A stretch of DNA of 64,000 bases from Archaeoglobus neptunius (GTDB taxonomy: Archaea > Halobacteriota > Archaeoglobi > Archaeoglobales > Archaeoglobaceae). Of this stretch, positions 27,162-36,067 are shown in pieces. The translations under genes were made by a program, and so were the position numbers. Location: contig NZ_JAEKIW010000009.1 in the NCBI RefSeq assembly GCF_016757965.1, positions 62,001-126,000 of the forward strand, given 5' to 3'. A model generated the notes under the pieces. It searched no databases. It was not told the origin of the DNA and saw nothing but the letters and a program-made list of their open reading frames with translations. Each line of letters starts with the position of its first letter. Position 1 is the first letter of the stretch.

Positions 27162-28949
27162 ATGACCCACATCAGGATCGCTCTTGCTCAGATAAACCCT
27201 GTGGTTGGAGACCTTGAGGGCAATGCAAGAAAGGTTGTTGAGTGGGCTGAGAAGGCGAAAAAACTTTCTGCTGACATTGTTGTTTTTCCCGAAATGGTTA
27301 TAACAGGCTATCCTCCTGAGGATCTGCTCCTAAAGCCCGATTTCGTAGAGGACAACGTGAGATGGGCAACGTGGGTTGCACGGAATATCGACGGTATCGT
27401 GGCGATTTTCGGTTTTGTGGAGCAGTGTGATGACAATTACAACGCCGCTGCGGTTGCCAGCGGAGGTAAAATCGTTGCAACTCACAGAAAGATGTATCTG
27501 CCGAACTATGGAGTTTTCGATGAGCAGAGGTATTTTAAAGCTGGAGATGAACCTCTTGTTGTTGAAATTGACGGTGTGAGGGTGGGACTGGGAATATGTG
27601 AGGATATATGGTACCCTGATGTAGTCCAGATGGAGGCTCTTTCAGGAGATGCGGAAATAGTTGTGAACATCAATGCTTCTCCCTATCACGTCGGGAAATG
27701 GAGGTTGAGGGAGAAGATGCTCGCAACGAGGGCAAGCGATAACACGGTTTTCGTTGCATATCTCAACATGGTTGGTGGGCAGGATGAGCTGGTTTTCGAC
27801 GGCCATAGCATGGTATTCGGCCCTGACGGCGAGCTGGTCGCTAGGGGAAAGCAGTTTGAGGAAGACCTCATAATTGTGGATCTTGACAGCAGAGAGGTCC
27901 TTCGCAAACGTCTCCATGATCCAAGGAGAAGGCAGGAAAAAGAGAAGGTGGGGGCAGGGGTGAATTTCGTAAGAGTGAAGCACGAGAGAAATGACAACAA
28001 ACCTGAAATACCGGAAAGAAACGTTCTTCCTCCCCATCCTGTCGGTGAGATTTACAATGCTCTTGTGCTTGGTGTGAGGGACTATGTAAGGAAAAACGGG
28101 TTTAGGAAGGTCGTTATCGGACTATCCGGCGGGATAGACTCCAGTATAGTTGCTACGATCGCTGTTGACGCTTTAGGCTCTGATAACGTTATCGGCGTGA
28201 GGATGCCCTCTCCATACACCTCAAAAGAGAGTCTCGAGGATGCTGAGCAGCTTGCTGAAAATCTTGGAATCGAGCTGATAACACTGCCCATAGCCGGGAT
28301 ATTCGAGGCATACAGAAAAACACTTGCTCCTGTCTTTGCAGGACTCGGTGAGGATGTTACAGAGGAAAACATCCAGGCGAGGATACGCGGGAATCTGCTG
28401 ATGGCTTTGTCGAACAAGTTCGGATGGCTTGTTTTAACAACAGGAAACAAGAGCGAGATGAGTGTTGGATACGCAACGCTTTACGGGGATATGGCCGGGG
28501 GATTTGCTGTGATAAAGGATGTGCCCAAAACCTTGGTTTATGAGCTGGCGAAATACAGAAATAAAATGGAGGATTCCCCAATTCCAGAGAGAGTTTTCTT
28601 GAAACCGCCATCAGCAGAGTTGAGACCGGGACAGAGGGATGAGGATGAACTTCCGCCCTATCGCATTCTCGATCCCATACTGAGGGCTTACGTCGAGGAG
28701 GACAGGAGCTGTGAAGAGATAGTGGCGATGGGGTTCGATGCCGAAATCGTGAGAAAAGTAATAAAGATGGTGGAGAGGAACGAATACAAACGCAGACAGG
28801 CACCACCGGGGATAAAGATCACACCAAGAGCTTTTGGCAAGGACTGGCGGTTTCCGATAACGAATCACTATCTGGAGTGCAGTCGGAGAAACCATCGAGC
28901 AGCAGACAGGACATCGAGCCAGTGGGGAAGTAACGCAGCTCAGGGGTAG
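27162..28949 (+). CDS. nadE: Glutamine-dependent NAD+ synthetase with an unusual C-terminal tail
   Basis: Makes NAD+ from nicotinate adenine dinucleotide, ATP and glutamine ammonia. About 595 residues: an N-terminal nitrilase-type glutaminase domain with Glu in [17 protein letters not shown], Lys in [14 protein letters not shown] and Cys in [10 protein letters not shown], and a C-terminal synthetase domain with the PP-loop [11 protein letters not shown] near residue 320 and [22 protein letters not shown]. Family members normally end shortly after [10 protein letters not shown]; here about 24 extra residues rich in Arg, Ser and Asn follow, as if the original stop was lost. ATG 27162 (second codon of the open frame) gives the usual [12 protein letters not shown] start. 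Confidence 0.94.
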   Translation: MTHIRIALAQINPVVGDLEGNARKVVEWAEKAKKLSADIVVFPEMVITGYPPEDLLLKPDFVEDNVRWATWVARNIDGIVAIFGFVEQCDDNYNAAAVASGGKIVATHRKMYLPNYGVFDEQRYFKAGDEPLVVEIDGVRVGLGICEDIWYPDVVQMEALSGDAEIVVNINASPYHVGKWRLREKMLATRASDNTVFVAYLNMVGGQDELVFDGHSMVFGPDGELVARGKQFEEDLIIVDLDSREVLRKRLHDPRRRQEKEKVGAGVNFVRVKHERNDNKPEIPERNVLPPHPVGEIYNALVLGVRDYVRKNGFRKVVIGLSGGIDSSIVATIAVDALGSDNVIGVRMPSPYTSKESLEDAEQLAENLGIELITLPIAGIFEAYRKTLAPVFAGLGEDVTEENIQARIRGNLLMALSNKFGWLVLTTGNKSEMSVGYATLYGDMAGGFAVIKDVPKTLVYELAKYRNKMEDSPIPERVFLKPPSAELRPGQRDEDELPPYRILDPILRAYVEEDRSCEEIVAMGFDAEIVRKVIKMVERNEYKRRQAPPGIKITPRAFGKDWRFPITNHYLECSRRNHRAADRTSSQWGSNAAQG

Positions 28950-29008
28950 GCAAATTATGGTACACCAAAGAACTTCTCAACATTCGCAAAAGATATCTGC
29001 AATCGGAT

Positions 29009-29347
29009 TTATGTCGGAAGAGTAAGGAGGAGATAACTTCTCAGCCTTGTTTCTTTCAGGACGCTATACAATAAAAATCCTGCGATGTCGATACCAATTT
29101 CAGCTCCATCTAAGTTTCGCACGTTTTTCGCATGTGCGTTTTCCGTTAGCTTTGCTGGCCTCCCCCAAACTCCGGGATTTTTTAACCATGCGTAGCCTGT
29201 TGCTTTAGTGCCCCCATTAAGTCTGCTGTAACGCTCATATGTTGCTGTTTTCAGTAAGATTCTGGGTTTGAGAGGAAAAGATTGCTGGTGATGGGTTGCT
29301 GCGTGCCACGGAGTGTATGTGCCACAAAATGATTGGGGAAGGTTTGT
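29009..29347 (-). pseudogene. Orphan coding remnant without a start codon
   Basis: In the 450-base gap between nadE and the PAS gene, the minus strand holds a 112-codon open frame from 29347 (after TGA) to TAA at 29011-29009 with coding-like composition: TPWHAATHHQQSFPLKPRILL, then YSRLNGGTKATGYAWLKNPGVW, then AEIGIDIAGFLLYSVLKET. It has no ATG, and its only GTG and TTG codons lie in the second half. I do not recognise the family. It looks like the 3' part of a gene whose front was lost. The rest of the gap shows nothing I can name. Confidence 0.4.
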
Positions 29348-29399
29348 TCAGAGACCATTGAGCAGAAAAAGCATTTATCTTGAACGTGTTTCCGGCAAT

Positions 29400-30744
29400 C
29401 TACCGGTTCTTCATCTTCCTTTCCGATCTTTCCCATAAACTGTCTAGAGTTCTGATAATTTCCGTAATTCTGTCAACCTGTTCAATTATTTTCTGTCTGG
29501 AGTCGCTATTCTCAATTAATAATTCTGCAAAAGCTCTCAGAGCAGCGAGAGGATTTCTTATTCTGTCAACAAGATACATTATGATTAGAATATTTTCATA
29601 AAGCATATTGTATAGCTCATTTTTTATTTTCTCGTCTTCCAGTGATTTAAAGGCTAAGGCCAGGTCTTCCGAGAGTCTTTCAAACAAAATTTTTTCCTCT
29701 CTGTTAACTCTCTCCACGCATAGGTAGCCGAAATTATCTCCGCCATAGGTGATGGGAAAGTAGATGTCTTCAGGTTTCTCAGAGATTCTGGCGGAGTAGT
29801 CTGAAAGAATTTCCTCGACTTTTTTAATAAGCTCTTCTCTATTTCTGATTCTTGCTATTGCCTTGTTTACTTCGGCAACATTCTTCAACAGCTTGTTCAG
29901 GATTACGAGTTCTGTTATGTCCTTTGCTATAACCAGGCAGTGTCTTTTTCCGCCTATTTCTATGGGGACATAATGGTTGATGAAATGTTTGCCCTCTCGT
30001 TCATCCTGAAATGTTATGCCCTCATTTGTATCAATAACTTTTTTTGCAAAGCTCAACCTCCTTTCCGCCACCTCCCCTCCAATAATCTCAGAGGTAGACT
30101 TGCCAATGGGGTTCGTGCCCAGACTTTTAACCATCGAAGGATTTGCCTCCACGAATACACCCTCTTCCGTCAGGATAGCGATAAGATTTGGTGAGTTATT
30201 TACTATTTTCCAGTATTTCTCGGCACTTTCTCTCAACTGCTTGCGCCTCTTCACCTTCTCCGTCACATCTCGGAGTATAAGCAGCACGGCTTTTTCGTTC
30301 CTGAATCGTACCAGACTAGGTTTGGTTTCAAAATGTATTTCCCTTCCGTCTGGCAGAACAAATACTTCCTCTTTTGGTTCCACCTCTTCTCCGCTTAACA
30401 CCTTCTTCATCCTTTCTATTGCTATTGGCCGATACTTGGGGTGAATAAATTCAACAACATCTCTTTTAAGGTCCTCCGCTCTGATGTATTCCAACACTTT
30501 TGGATTTGCGAATAGTATTTTTTTCCCCGTTGTGGATGACAATCGGGTCAGAACTTCTTTCAACAATAGTACAAAAGACTTCAAAATCGAGAAGTCTTTC
30601 AATAACATCATCGGAGGGATTTTCTCCGGGGAGCAGGATAAATCCGGCAAATTTTTTGACCTCATCCTGTAATTTTACGTCGCTCAAAATTGCTATATCA
30701 CACTCCTCGATGTCGTTTTCGTCTTTAATTATAATTATCTTCAT
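29400..30744 (-). pseudogene. PAS-domain sensor protein, frameshifted, lacking kinase His and ATPase domain
   Basis: Two frames join to one protein of about 447 residues. The first (from ATG 30744) encodes a Rossmann-like start MKIIIIKDENDIEECDIAIL and half a PAS domain up to SDPIVIHNGEK; the second carries on KILFANPKVLEYI, the rest of PAS 1, a second PAS (about residues 160-270, LIAILTEEGVFVEANPSMV), a GAF-like stretch and a helical DHp-like end. The join is at a run of seven A on the coding strand (30524-30518); removing one restores the frame. In the H-box LVDRIRNPLAAL the His is replaced and no HATPase domain follows, so even when intact it would be a sensor without kinase activity. Confidence 0.7.
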
Positions 30745-30784
30745 TGGAGCAATTTTGCTCAGAATCTTAAAAAATTTTCCAAAT

Positions 30785-32200
30785 TTATTGTAGTTCCAGT
30801 TCTGATATTTTAACCTGCTTCCACCAATTTTTGTTTCGGATGCAGCCAGGATCAGGCTTTAGATAATCCCCAAAATAGTTGTAAGCCCTTGCTCTGCAGC
30901 CGCCACAGTAATACCTGTATCTGCATGTTCCACAACCCTCTATAATATCCTTATCTCGAAGATCCTCAAAGACGTGATTGTGGAGCCAGAGGTCTTCCAG
31001 ACTCCTGTGATCTAGCTCCCTTATGTTTCCTACCTTCAGGGGAAAGAAAACACAGGGCTGGATGTCACCATTTGCCCTCATCGATATGTAAAATCTCCCC
31101 GCACCGCAACCCCCGATAAACCCGGCCAGCTCCCTCAGCCTGTCCCCCGCAGTTATATTGTAGAAATGGGTTGGCACCATGTTTCCCTCGCACTGAAGAG
31201 CAACTCTTGCAAATTGCGGTGCGGTGGACAGTAGCTGGATGCTTGAGGTGTGGTTCCTCTGATACAAGAACTTCAGCAGTTCCTCTCTTTGCTCAGGGCT
31301 GATATCTGCCTCAACAATTTCTCTCCCTCTTCCAGTGGGAATAAAGTTGTAATGCATGAACCAGTTAACGCCCAGTGTCTCGCAGAGACCTATAACTCCC
31401 TCAACATCCCTGTAGTTGTATTTCGTGACAGTCATGGAAACGTTGACAAACAGTCCTGCCTTAAGAGCATTCTTTATCCCTTCGACCGTTCTGTCGAATG
31501 AGCCGGATATTCCTCTGAACCGGTCGTGCGTCTGTTTAAGACCGTCCAAACTGATCTGCAGGTACCCAACTCCGCTCTCTTTTAGTTTTCTTGCAACATC
31601 TTCGGTGATAAGAGTTCCGTTAGTGGCAATTGCAACGTAGATTCCTTTATCAGCAGCATATTTTGTCAGATCAAATATATCTCTCCTTACGAGTGGCTCT
31701 CCACCGGAAAACGCTATTATGGTAACTCCAAGCCTGTCAAATTTGTCTATTGCATCGAAGGCTTCTTCAGTTGTTAGTTCGTCCTCCAAAGGCTTTCCGG
31801 CAGTCGCATAGCAGTGCCTGCAGCGGAGATTGCATGCGTAGGTTACATCCCAGACCACCTGAAAAGGTGCACCCGGAACAAAAGGTTTCTGCATTCCAAA
31901 ATTAGCCAGACCCTTGATAACATTCGCTAAACCTCTTCTCCAGTAGGCATCCTTGAATTTCTCCTTCAGTTCCCCGTAGGTTACATTGAAAGCCTTTGCC
32001 CCCCTCTCCAGAACGGGTTTGACAACCTTCGAGGCCAATCTGCACTTCCAGCAGGCCTTGTCTCTGTAACCCAACGCAAGTTCGAGGGCGACCTCAAGCC
32101 TGTTTTTCTGACAGAGGTGACAGTAACCTGAGAGTGATTTTATTGCCGTCTTTGCTACAGGATTATCCACAACTTCAGCAAAAAACCTGATTCTGTCCAT
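30785..32200 (-). CDS. Radical SAM/SPASM enzyme with extra N-terminal Cys motifs
   Basis: About 471 residues. The radical SAM cluster motif is CNLRCRHC near residue 125, followed by SGGEPL; the C-terminal SPASM-type region has CGAGRF, PCVFFP, CGTCRYRYYCGGC and a last CIRN. Before the core are two more pairs, CHLC (near 28) and CWKC (near 50), with a helical linker. Relatives include AhbC/AhbD haem enzymes and peptide-modifying SPASM proteins; I cannot place it more exactly. ATG 32200 follows a G-rich site, and a TATA box CATTTATA (32239-32232) lies 32-39 bases upstream. Divergent from a TrmB-like regulator. Confidence 0.85.
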   Translation of the reverse strand: MDRIRFFAEVVDNPVAKTAIKSLSGYCHLCQKNRLEVALELALGYRDKACWKCRLASKVVKPVLERGAKAFNVTYGELKEKFKDAYWRRGLANVIKGLANFGMQKPFVPGAPFQVVWDVTYACNLRCRHCYATAGKPLEDELTTEEAFDAIDKFDRLGVTIIAFSGGEPLVRRDIFDLTKYAADKGIYVAIATNGTLITEDVARKLKESGVGYLQISLDGLKQTHDRFRGISGSFDRTVEGIKNALKAGLFVNVSMTVTKYNYRDVEGVIGLCETLGVNWFMHYNFIPTGRGREIVEADISPEQREELLKFLYQRNHTSSIQLLSTAPQFARVALQCEGNMVPTHFYNITAGDRLRELAGFIGGCGAGRFYISMRANGDIQPCVFFPLKVGNIRELDHRSLEDLWLHNHVFEDLRDKDIIEGCGTCRYRYYCGGCRARAYNYFGDYLKPDPGCIRNKNWWKQVKISELELQ

Positions 32201-32266
32201 TTTACCCACCCTGCATAAGTATGTATTTCTGTATAAATGCATTGCGTAAAATTTATTCCCATGTAG

Positions 32267-32280
32267 GAACAAATTTGTTC
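32267..32280. promoter_or_regulatory. 14-base perfect palindrome, candidate operator
   Basis: GAACAAATTTGTTC reads the same on both strands. It lies between the divergent radical SAM gene and the TrmB-like regulator, beside the TATA-like GTTAAATAT (32289-32297) of the regulator and above the TATA box of the radical SAM gene, so a dimer bound here could control both. Confidence 0.55.
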
Positions 32281-32323
32281 ATAGGATAGTTAAATATCAG
32301 GAATGGGAAAGGGGGATATGGGT

Positions 32324-32641
32324 ATGAATCCGCTCCATGAGATCTCAGATGTGATAGAGAATATGAAGTTCAAACCATCAGACATCAGAATATACTCACT
32401 TCTTCTGGAGAAAGGGGAGATGAGGGTGAGTGAGATTGCAAGAGAGCTTGGTCTTTCTGTCAGATTTGTCAGGGACAGGTTGAAAGTGCTGGTTAAGAGG
32501 GGAATCGTCAAAAAAGAGCTAATTGAAAGGGGATGGGTGGGCTACATTTACAAAGCTGAAAAACCCGTAAAAGTTCTGGAGAAGATAAAATCAGGGCTAA
32601 TTCTGGAGTTTGAAAGAATTGAAAAGAGCCTCACGGATTGA
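32324..32641 (+). CDS. TrmB-like winged-helix regulator
   Basis: A 105-residue DNA-binding protein: FKPSDIRIYSLLLEKGEMRVSEIARELGLSVRFVRDRLKVLVKRGIVKKE is a TrmB-type winged helix, followed by a beta wing (WVGYIYKAEKP) and a C-terminal helix for dimerisation, without the sugar-binding domain of full TrmB. ATG 32324 is preferred as GGGGG lies eight bases upstream; ATGs at 32303 and 32318 are in frame. It is divergent from the radical SAM gene with a perfect palindrome between them, suggesting autoregulation. Its 3' end overlaps the convergent reductase gene by 11 bases. Confidence 0.8.
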   Translation: MNPLHEISDVIENMKFKPSDIRIYSLLLEKGEMRVSEIARELGLSVRFVRDRLKVLVKRGIVKKELIERGWVGYIYKAEKPVKVLEKIKSGLILEFERIEKSLTD

Positions 32642-33290
32642 ATTTTACATGCACCGCAAATCCCCCTCCAATTTTCTTAATTCTCTCGATGCTACAACCC
32701 ACGATTTCTGACCTCCCGTCACATATTGTTGGAGAACTGCTGCCGCCTATGAACATTGGGGCATAGTAGATTCTCATCTCATCAACCAGCTTCTCCGAAA
32801 TAAGGGACGAAATCAGAGTTCCCCCACCCTCAACCATAACCTTCCTTATTCCTGTCTTGTACAGGTATTCAAGCAGCAACTTTAAATCGACCTTCCTCCC
32901 TCCGAACACGGCAACCTCAGCAACCTCAGCAACCATCTTCATTTTTTCCCTGTTCGCCGATTTTGAGACTGCAACAATCGTCTTTGCCTCATCGTTCAGA
33001 ACTCTCGCGTCAAGGGGCACTCTGCATTTGCTGTCAACAATCACTCTCACTGGGTTGGGGCTTTTTCCCTGGCCGACCCTCATCGCCCTGAGTTCAGCAC
33101 TTTTCACAGTCAGTCTCGGATCATCAGCCAGAACCGTGCCTATTCCCACCATAATTGCATCCGAGTTTGCTCTCAATTCGTCCACGATCTTTAAGTCTTC
33201 TGCGCATGAGATTTTAAGCTGTTTTCTTGTTTCATCACTGATTTTACCGTCCAGACTTGCGGCAACGTTGATGAAGACGTACGGTCTCAT
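32631..33290 (-). CDS. 2,5-diamino-6-ribosylamino-pyrimidinone 5'-phosphate reductase
   Basis: Second step of archaeal riboflavin and F420 deazaflavin-precursor synthesis, reducing the ribosyl side chain with NAD(P)H. At 219 residues it is the RibD C-terminal domain alone, the archaeal/fungal (Rib7) form. Features: YVFINVAASLDGKI at residues 4-17, GIGTVLADDPRLTVK near 50-64, NPVRVIVDS, and VEGGGTLISSL near 155. It overlaps moaA by four bases; the shared link is GTP-derived cofactors. A short triple AEV repeat near residue 120 comes from a tandem nine-base DNA repeat. Confidence 0.9.
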   Translation of the reverse strand: MRPYVFINVAASLDGKISDETRKQLKISCAEDLKIVDELRANSDAIMVGIGTVLADDPRLTVKSAELRAMRVGQGKSPNPVRVIVDSKCRVPLDARVLNDEAKTIVAVSKSANREKMKMVAEVAEVAVFGGRKVDLKLLLEYLYKTGIRKVMVEGGGTLISSLISEKLVDEMRIYYAPMFIGGSSSPTICDGRSEIVGCSIERIKKIGGGFAVHVKFNP

Positions 33291-34183
33291 GGTTCACCTT
33301 TGAAGTATGGCTCCCTTTTCCTGACAGTTGCTATTATTTCGTTTATCAGCTCATCGTCGTGTTTTCCATTGATGCTTATGGTGGTATCTCTTAGAAGACA
33401 CGGTTTTAACTTACCGTCAGAGGTGACCCTCATCCTGTTACAGTGCATGCAGAAGGCAGAGTTGTCAAGGGGCTTTACGAACTCAATCACGCCCAGAGGA
33501 GTGAAATACTGCATCCTTCTGTGCATGGCCCTAATTCTTGTCTGGAATGCAATTTCAGAATATTTTTTTTCTAAAGAGGAGATGTCAAAAAAGTACTTTT
33601 CCAGACCGGGGAGAGGTAACAGCTCGATTAACTGCAGAATCGCTCTCACTTCACTGCTATTGAATGAATTCGTAAACTCCAGCAGATTTTCCACCTCATC
33701 ATCATTTATACCCTTCAGCACAAGCATGTTAACCTTTACGGGGGTTAACCCAACCTCGCATGCCCGGGATATCCCACTCACGACCTTTTCGACATCACCA
33801 ACTTTTGTGATGAACCTGTATTTCTCCGCATTGAGCGTATCGAGACTTACATTCACCCTGCTCAATCCGCACTCTCTGAGTTCCTCTGCATACTTTTCCA
33901 GCAAAATTCCGTTAGTGGTCATTGAAATCTCATCAAACTCGGGCATTTCCTGAATAATATCCAAAATGTCCTTTCTGAGCAGTGGCTCTCCTCCCGTAAT
34001 TTTGAGTTTTTTCACACCGAGCTTGTGGAAGGCCTTTGCTATCTCGACTATCCTGTCCGGTGACATCTCCTTTCCCGGGTTTCTCTCCCCTTCCTTATGG
34101 CAGTAAAAGCATTCGAGATTGCATCTGTTGGTAACAGCAATTCTTAAGTTCGTCACAACCCTTCCAAACCCATCTCTGAGCAT
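33287..34183 (-). CDS. moaA: GTP 3',8-cyclase
   Basis: Radical SAM enzyme for the first step of molybdopterin synthesis. The 298 residues have the N-terminal cluster motif CNLECFYCHKEGE near residue 20, TGGEPLLRKD near 62, and the C-terminal second-cluster triad CMHCNRMR plus C in LKPCLL near 245-262. The usual C-terminal Gly-Gly of bacterial MoaA is not seen; the protein ends FKGEP, typical for archaea. It overlaps mobA by 31 bases and the reductase by four. Together with the two moeA genes upstream it gives this window much of the Moco pathway. Confidence 0.95.
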   Translation of the reverse strand: MLRDGFGRVVTNLRIAVTNRCNLECFYCHKEGERNPGKEMSPDRIVEIAKAFHKLGVKKLKITGGEPLLRKDILDIIQEMPEFDEISMTTNGILLEKYAEELRECGLSRVNVSLDTLNAEKYRFITKVGDVEKVVSGISRACEVGLTPVKVNMLVLKGINDDEVENLLEFTNSFNSSEVRAILQLIELLPLPGLEKYFFDISSLEKKYSEIAFQTRIRAMHRRMQYFTPLGVIEFVKPLDNSAFCMHCNRMRVTSDGKLKPCLLRDTTISINGKHDDELINEIIATVRKREPYFKGEP

Positions 34184-34755
34184 ATCTCTTCAGCCCTCTT
34201 CAAATCCTCCTCTGTGTTGATGTTGAGGAATGAGAGCAAATCTTTATCAAACTTTCTCAGGTTTTCTGCAGGATAGTAAATAACATTGAGATTTCTCAAG
34301 GGGAACAGTATCTTCCTTATTCCGGATTTAATCGCCTTTTCGATCTCTCCTATCGATCCTCTGGAGTAGTAAGCAAGCAGTGGCTCGGGATATTCATGTT
34401 TGGGTACCAGTGCATCGCAGCCCGTCTCAACACCCTTCTCGTATATGTGTTCGACAAGTTTTTTTCTAACAAAAGGCATATCCACTGCAGCGACAACGCA
34501 ATTTTCAAAGAAATTCAGAGCAGCATGAATACCGGCTATTGACCCCACGTCCCTGTAAAAGTCGCATGTAATCTTAATATCGTACCTCTCGGAAAGAAAT
34601 TTTGCCTGCTTCTCATCTCTGCAGACAAAAACTGTATCGTATTCCGAGTACTTCTCTATGGCTATTTCAATCAGTCTTTTCCCGCAAAGTTCGACCTCTG
34701 TTTTTTCCATCCCTATTCTGCGCCCTACACCACCCACAAGTACAGCCATCCTCAC
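34153..34755 (-). CDS. mobA: Molybdenum cofactor guanylyltransferase-like protein
   Basis: Adds GMP to molybdopterin to make the dinucleotide cofactor. A 200-residue nucleotidyltransferase fold: MAVLVGGVGRRIGMEK loop at residues 3-18, VAAVDMPFV with the metal Asp near 92, and the C-terminal LSFLNINTEEDL typical of MobA. The first loop is LVGGVGRR rather than the LAGGxSxR of bacterial MobA, a common archaeal variant, so another NTP-transfer role is possible. It leads the moaA operon. Confidence 0.88.
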   Translation of the reverse strand: MRMAVLVGGVGRRIGMEKTEVELCGKRLIEIAIEKYSEYDTVFVCRDEKQAKFLSERYDIKITCDFYRDVGSIAGIHAALNFFENCVVAAVDMPFVRKKLVEHIYEKGVETGCDALVPKHEYPEPLLAYYSRGSIGEIEKAIKSGIRKILFPLRNLNVIYYPAENLRKFDKDLLSFLNINTEEDLKRAEEICSEMGLEGL

Positions 34756-34803
34756 TGCGGAAAGTTTAGTTAGCTATTTATTACACTTTTCCGAGATGGG
34801 TTC

Positions 34804-35910
34804 ATGGACATCACCGATGAACTGAGGGCGTACAGAGAAAAGGACATTCCGTACTCTCGGGTACTCAGCTCTATGTGCACAATTCCGCATCCGATTGCTC
34901 TTGAGGCCCACAGTATGTTCATAGAGACGAATTTGGGAGACCCGGGGATATTCAGAGGCACCCTTGAGCTGGAGAAGAAGTTGATGGAGATGCTTGGAAA
35001 AATTCTACACTGTGATAATCCTGCAGGGTATATCTGCTCCGGTGGTACTGAAGCAAACATTCAGGGAATAAGAGCCGCAAGAAATATTCAGAGATCGAAA
35101 AATAAACCGAACATCGTCATTCCTGAAACTGCTCATTTCTCGTTTGAGAAGATAGGCGACATTCTGGGCGTGGAGATCCGAAGGGCTGGGATAGATGAGG
35201 AATACCGGGTTGAGGTGGGCATGGTGGAAAGACTGATCGATGATTCCACAGTTGCCATTGTTGGCATTGCCGGAACAACCGAGCTAGGACAGATTGATCC
35301 AATTGTGGAGCTTTCAAAGCTTGCAGAGGAGAGAGGTATAGAGCTCCATGTCGATGCAGCTTTTGGTGGTCTCGTGATCCCCTTCATGGATGATCCTTAC
35401 CCCTTTGATTTCCAGAACAAAGGTGTATCCTCGATTACAATAGATCCGCACAAAATGGGTATGGCCACGATTCCCGCCGGAGGTATAGTTTTCAGAAGTG
35501 AAAAGTACCTGAGAGCTCTTGAGGTCGAGACTCCTTACTTGACATCGAAGGCCCAATTCACCCTCACAGGAACTAGACCGGGAACTGGCGTAGCTTCGGC
35601 CTATGCCGTGTTAAAGCACCTGGGATTTGATGGTATGAAAGAGGTCGTGAACAAATGCCTGGATAACACAAGATTGCTGGTTGAGGAGATGATGTCGCTG
35701 GGATTTGAACCTGTTATCGAGCCAATAATGAACGTTGTTGCCTTTCCGGCAGATGATGCTGAAAGACTGAAAGAGGAACTGTACCGGAGAAATTGGGTGA
35801 TATCCACAATAAGAAATCCGAGAGCAATAAGGTTTGTTATTATGCCCCATGTCACGGAAGAGGTTATTAAGTCATTTATATCAGATTTTAGAAAGATTGT
35901 TGGAAGGTGA
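34804..35910 (+). CDS. mfnA: L-tyrosine/L-aspartate decarboxylase
   Basis: Group II PLP decarboxylase, 368 residues. In methane-cycle archaea it makes tyramine for methanofuran, and in many archaea beta-alanine for CoA. Visible: CSGGTEANIQGIRAARN near residue 80, HVDAAFGG near 180 with the cofactor Asp, and the PLP-lysine motif DPHKMGMATIPAGG near 220. Archaeoglobales use methanofuran in the reverse methanogenesis pathway, consistent with either product. The next small gene starts five bases after its stop. Confidence 0.92.
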   Translation: MDITDELRAYREKDIPYSRVLSSMCTIPHPIALEAHSMFIETNLGDPGIFRGTLELEKKLMEMLGKILHCDNPAGYICSGGTEANIQGIRAARNIQRSKNKPNIVIPETAHFSFEKIGDILGVEIRRAGIDEEYRVEVGMVERLIDDSTVAIVGIAGTTELGQIDPIVELSKLAEERGIELHVDAAFGGLVIPFMDDPYPFDFQNKGVSSITIDPHKMGMATIPAGGIVFRSEKYLRALEVETPYLTSKAQFTLTGTRPGTGVASAYAVLKHLGFDGMKEVVNKCLDNTRLLVEEMMSLGFEPVIEPIMNVVAFPADDAERLKEELYRRNWVISTIRNPRAIRFVIMPHVTEEVIKSFISDFRKIVGR

Positions 35911-35914
35911 GAAA

Positions 35915-36064
35915 ATGGAGGTAAGGCTTGTGGTTGATGGTGAGGATATCGAGATGAATGAGTTTGTAACCAGGGTTTTTGGTAAGGTTATAGAGGCTCT
36001 GGTTTCAACGCTCAGGGGAGTTGATGAGAACTGGGATATAGTGAAAATTGAAGTGGTCAGATAG
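35915..36064 (+). CDS. Small conserved-looking unknown protein
   Basis: A 49-residue acidic protein (MEVRLVVDGEDIEMNEFVTRVF...) with a strand-helix-strand pattern and no Cys. ATG 35915 has GGAAGGTGAG just before it, overlapping the mfnA stop, so it is translated with mfnA. hisC follows after three bases. Function unknown; its place between two PLP-enzyme genes is the only clue. Confidence 0.7.
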   Translation: MEVRLVVDGEDIEMNEFVTRVFGKVIEALVSTLRGVDENWDIVKIEVVR

Positions 36065-36067
36065 CCG

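Noticed and set aside
26886-27170. Open frame on the minus strand with ARPDSNRGPSPRQGD-type sequence
   Set aside because: It is the antisense of tRNA-Val and its flanks, a well-known false protein.
28950-29399. Transposon ends or attachment site downstream of tRNA-Val and nadE
   Set aside because: I found no terminal inverted repeats, no transposase and no copy of the tRNA 3' end; only the coding remnant is supportable.
32905-32935. Tandem nine-base repeat giving AEV-AEV in the RibD-type reductase
   Set aside because: Only about three short copies inside a coding region; no sign of function or a larger array.
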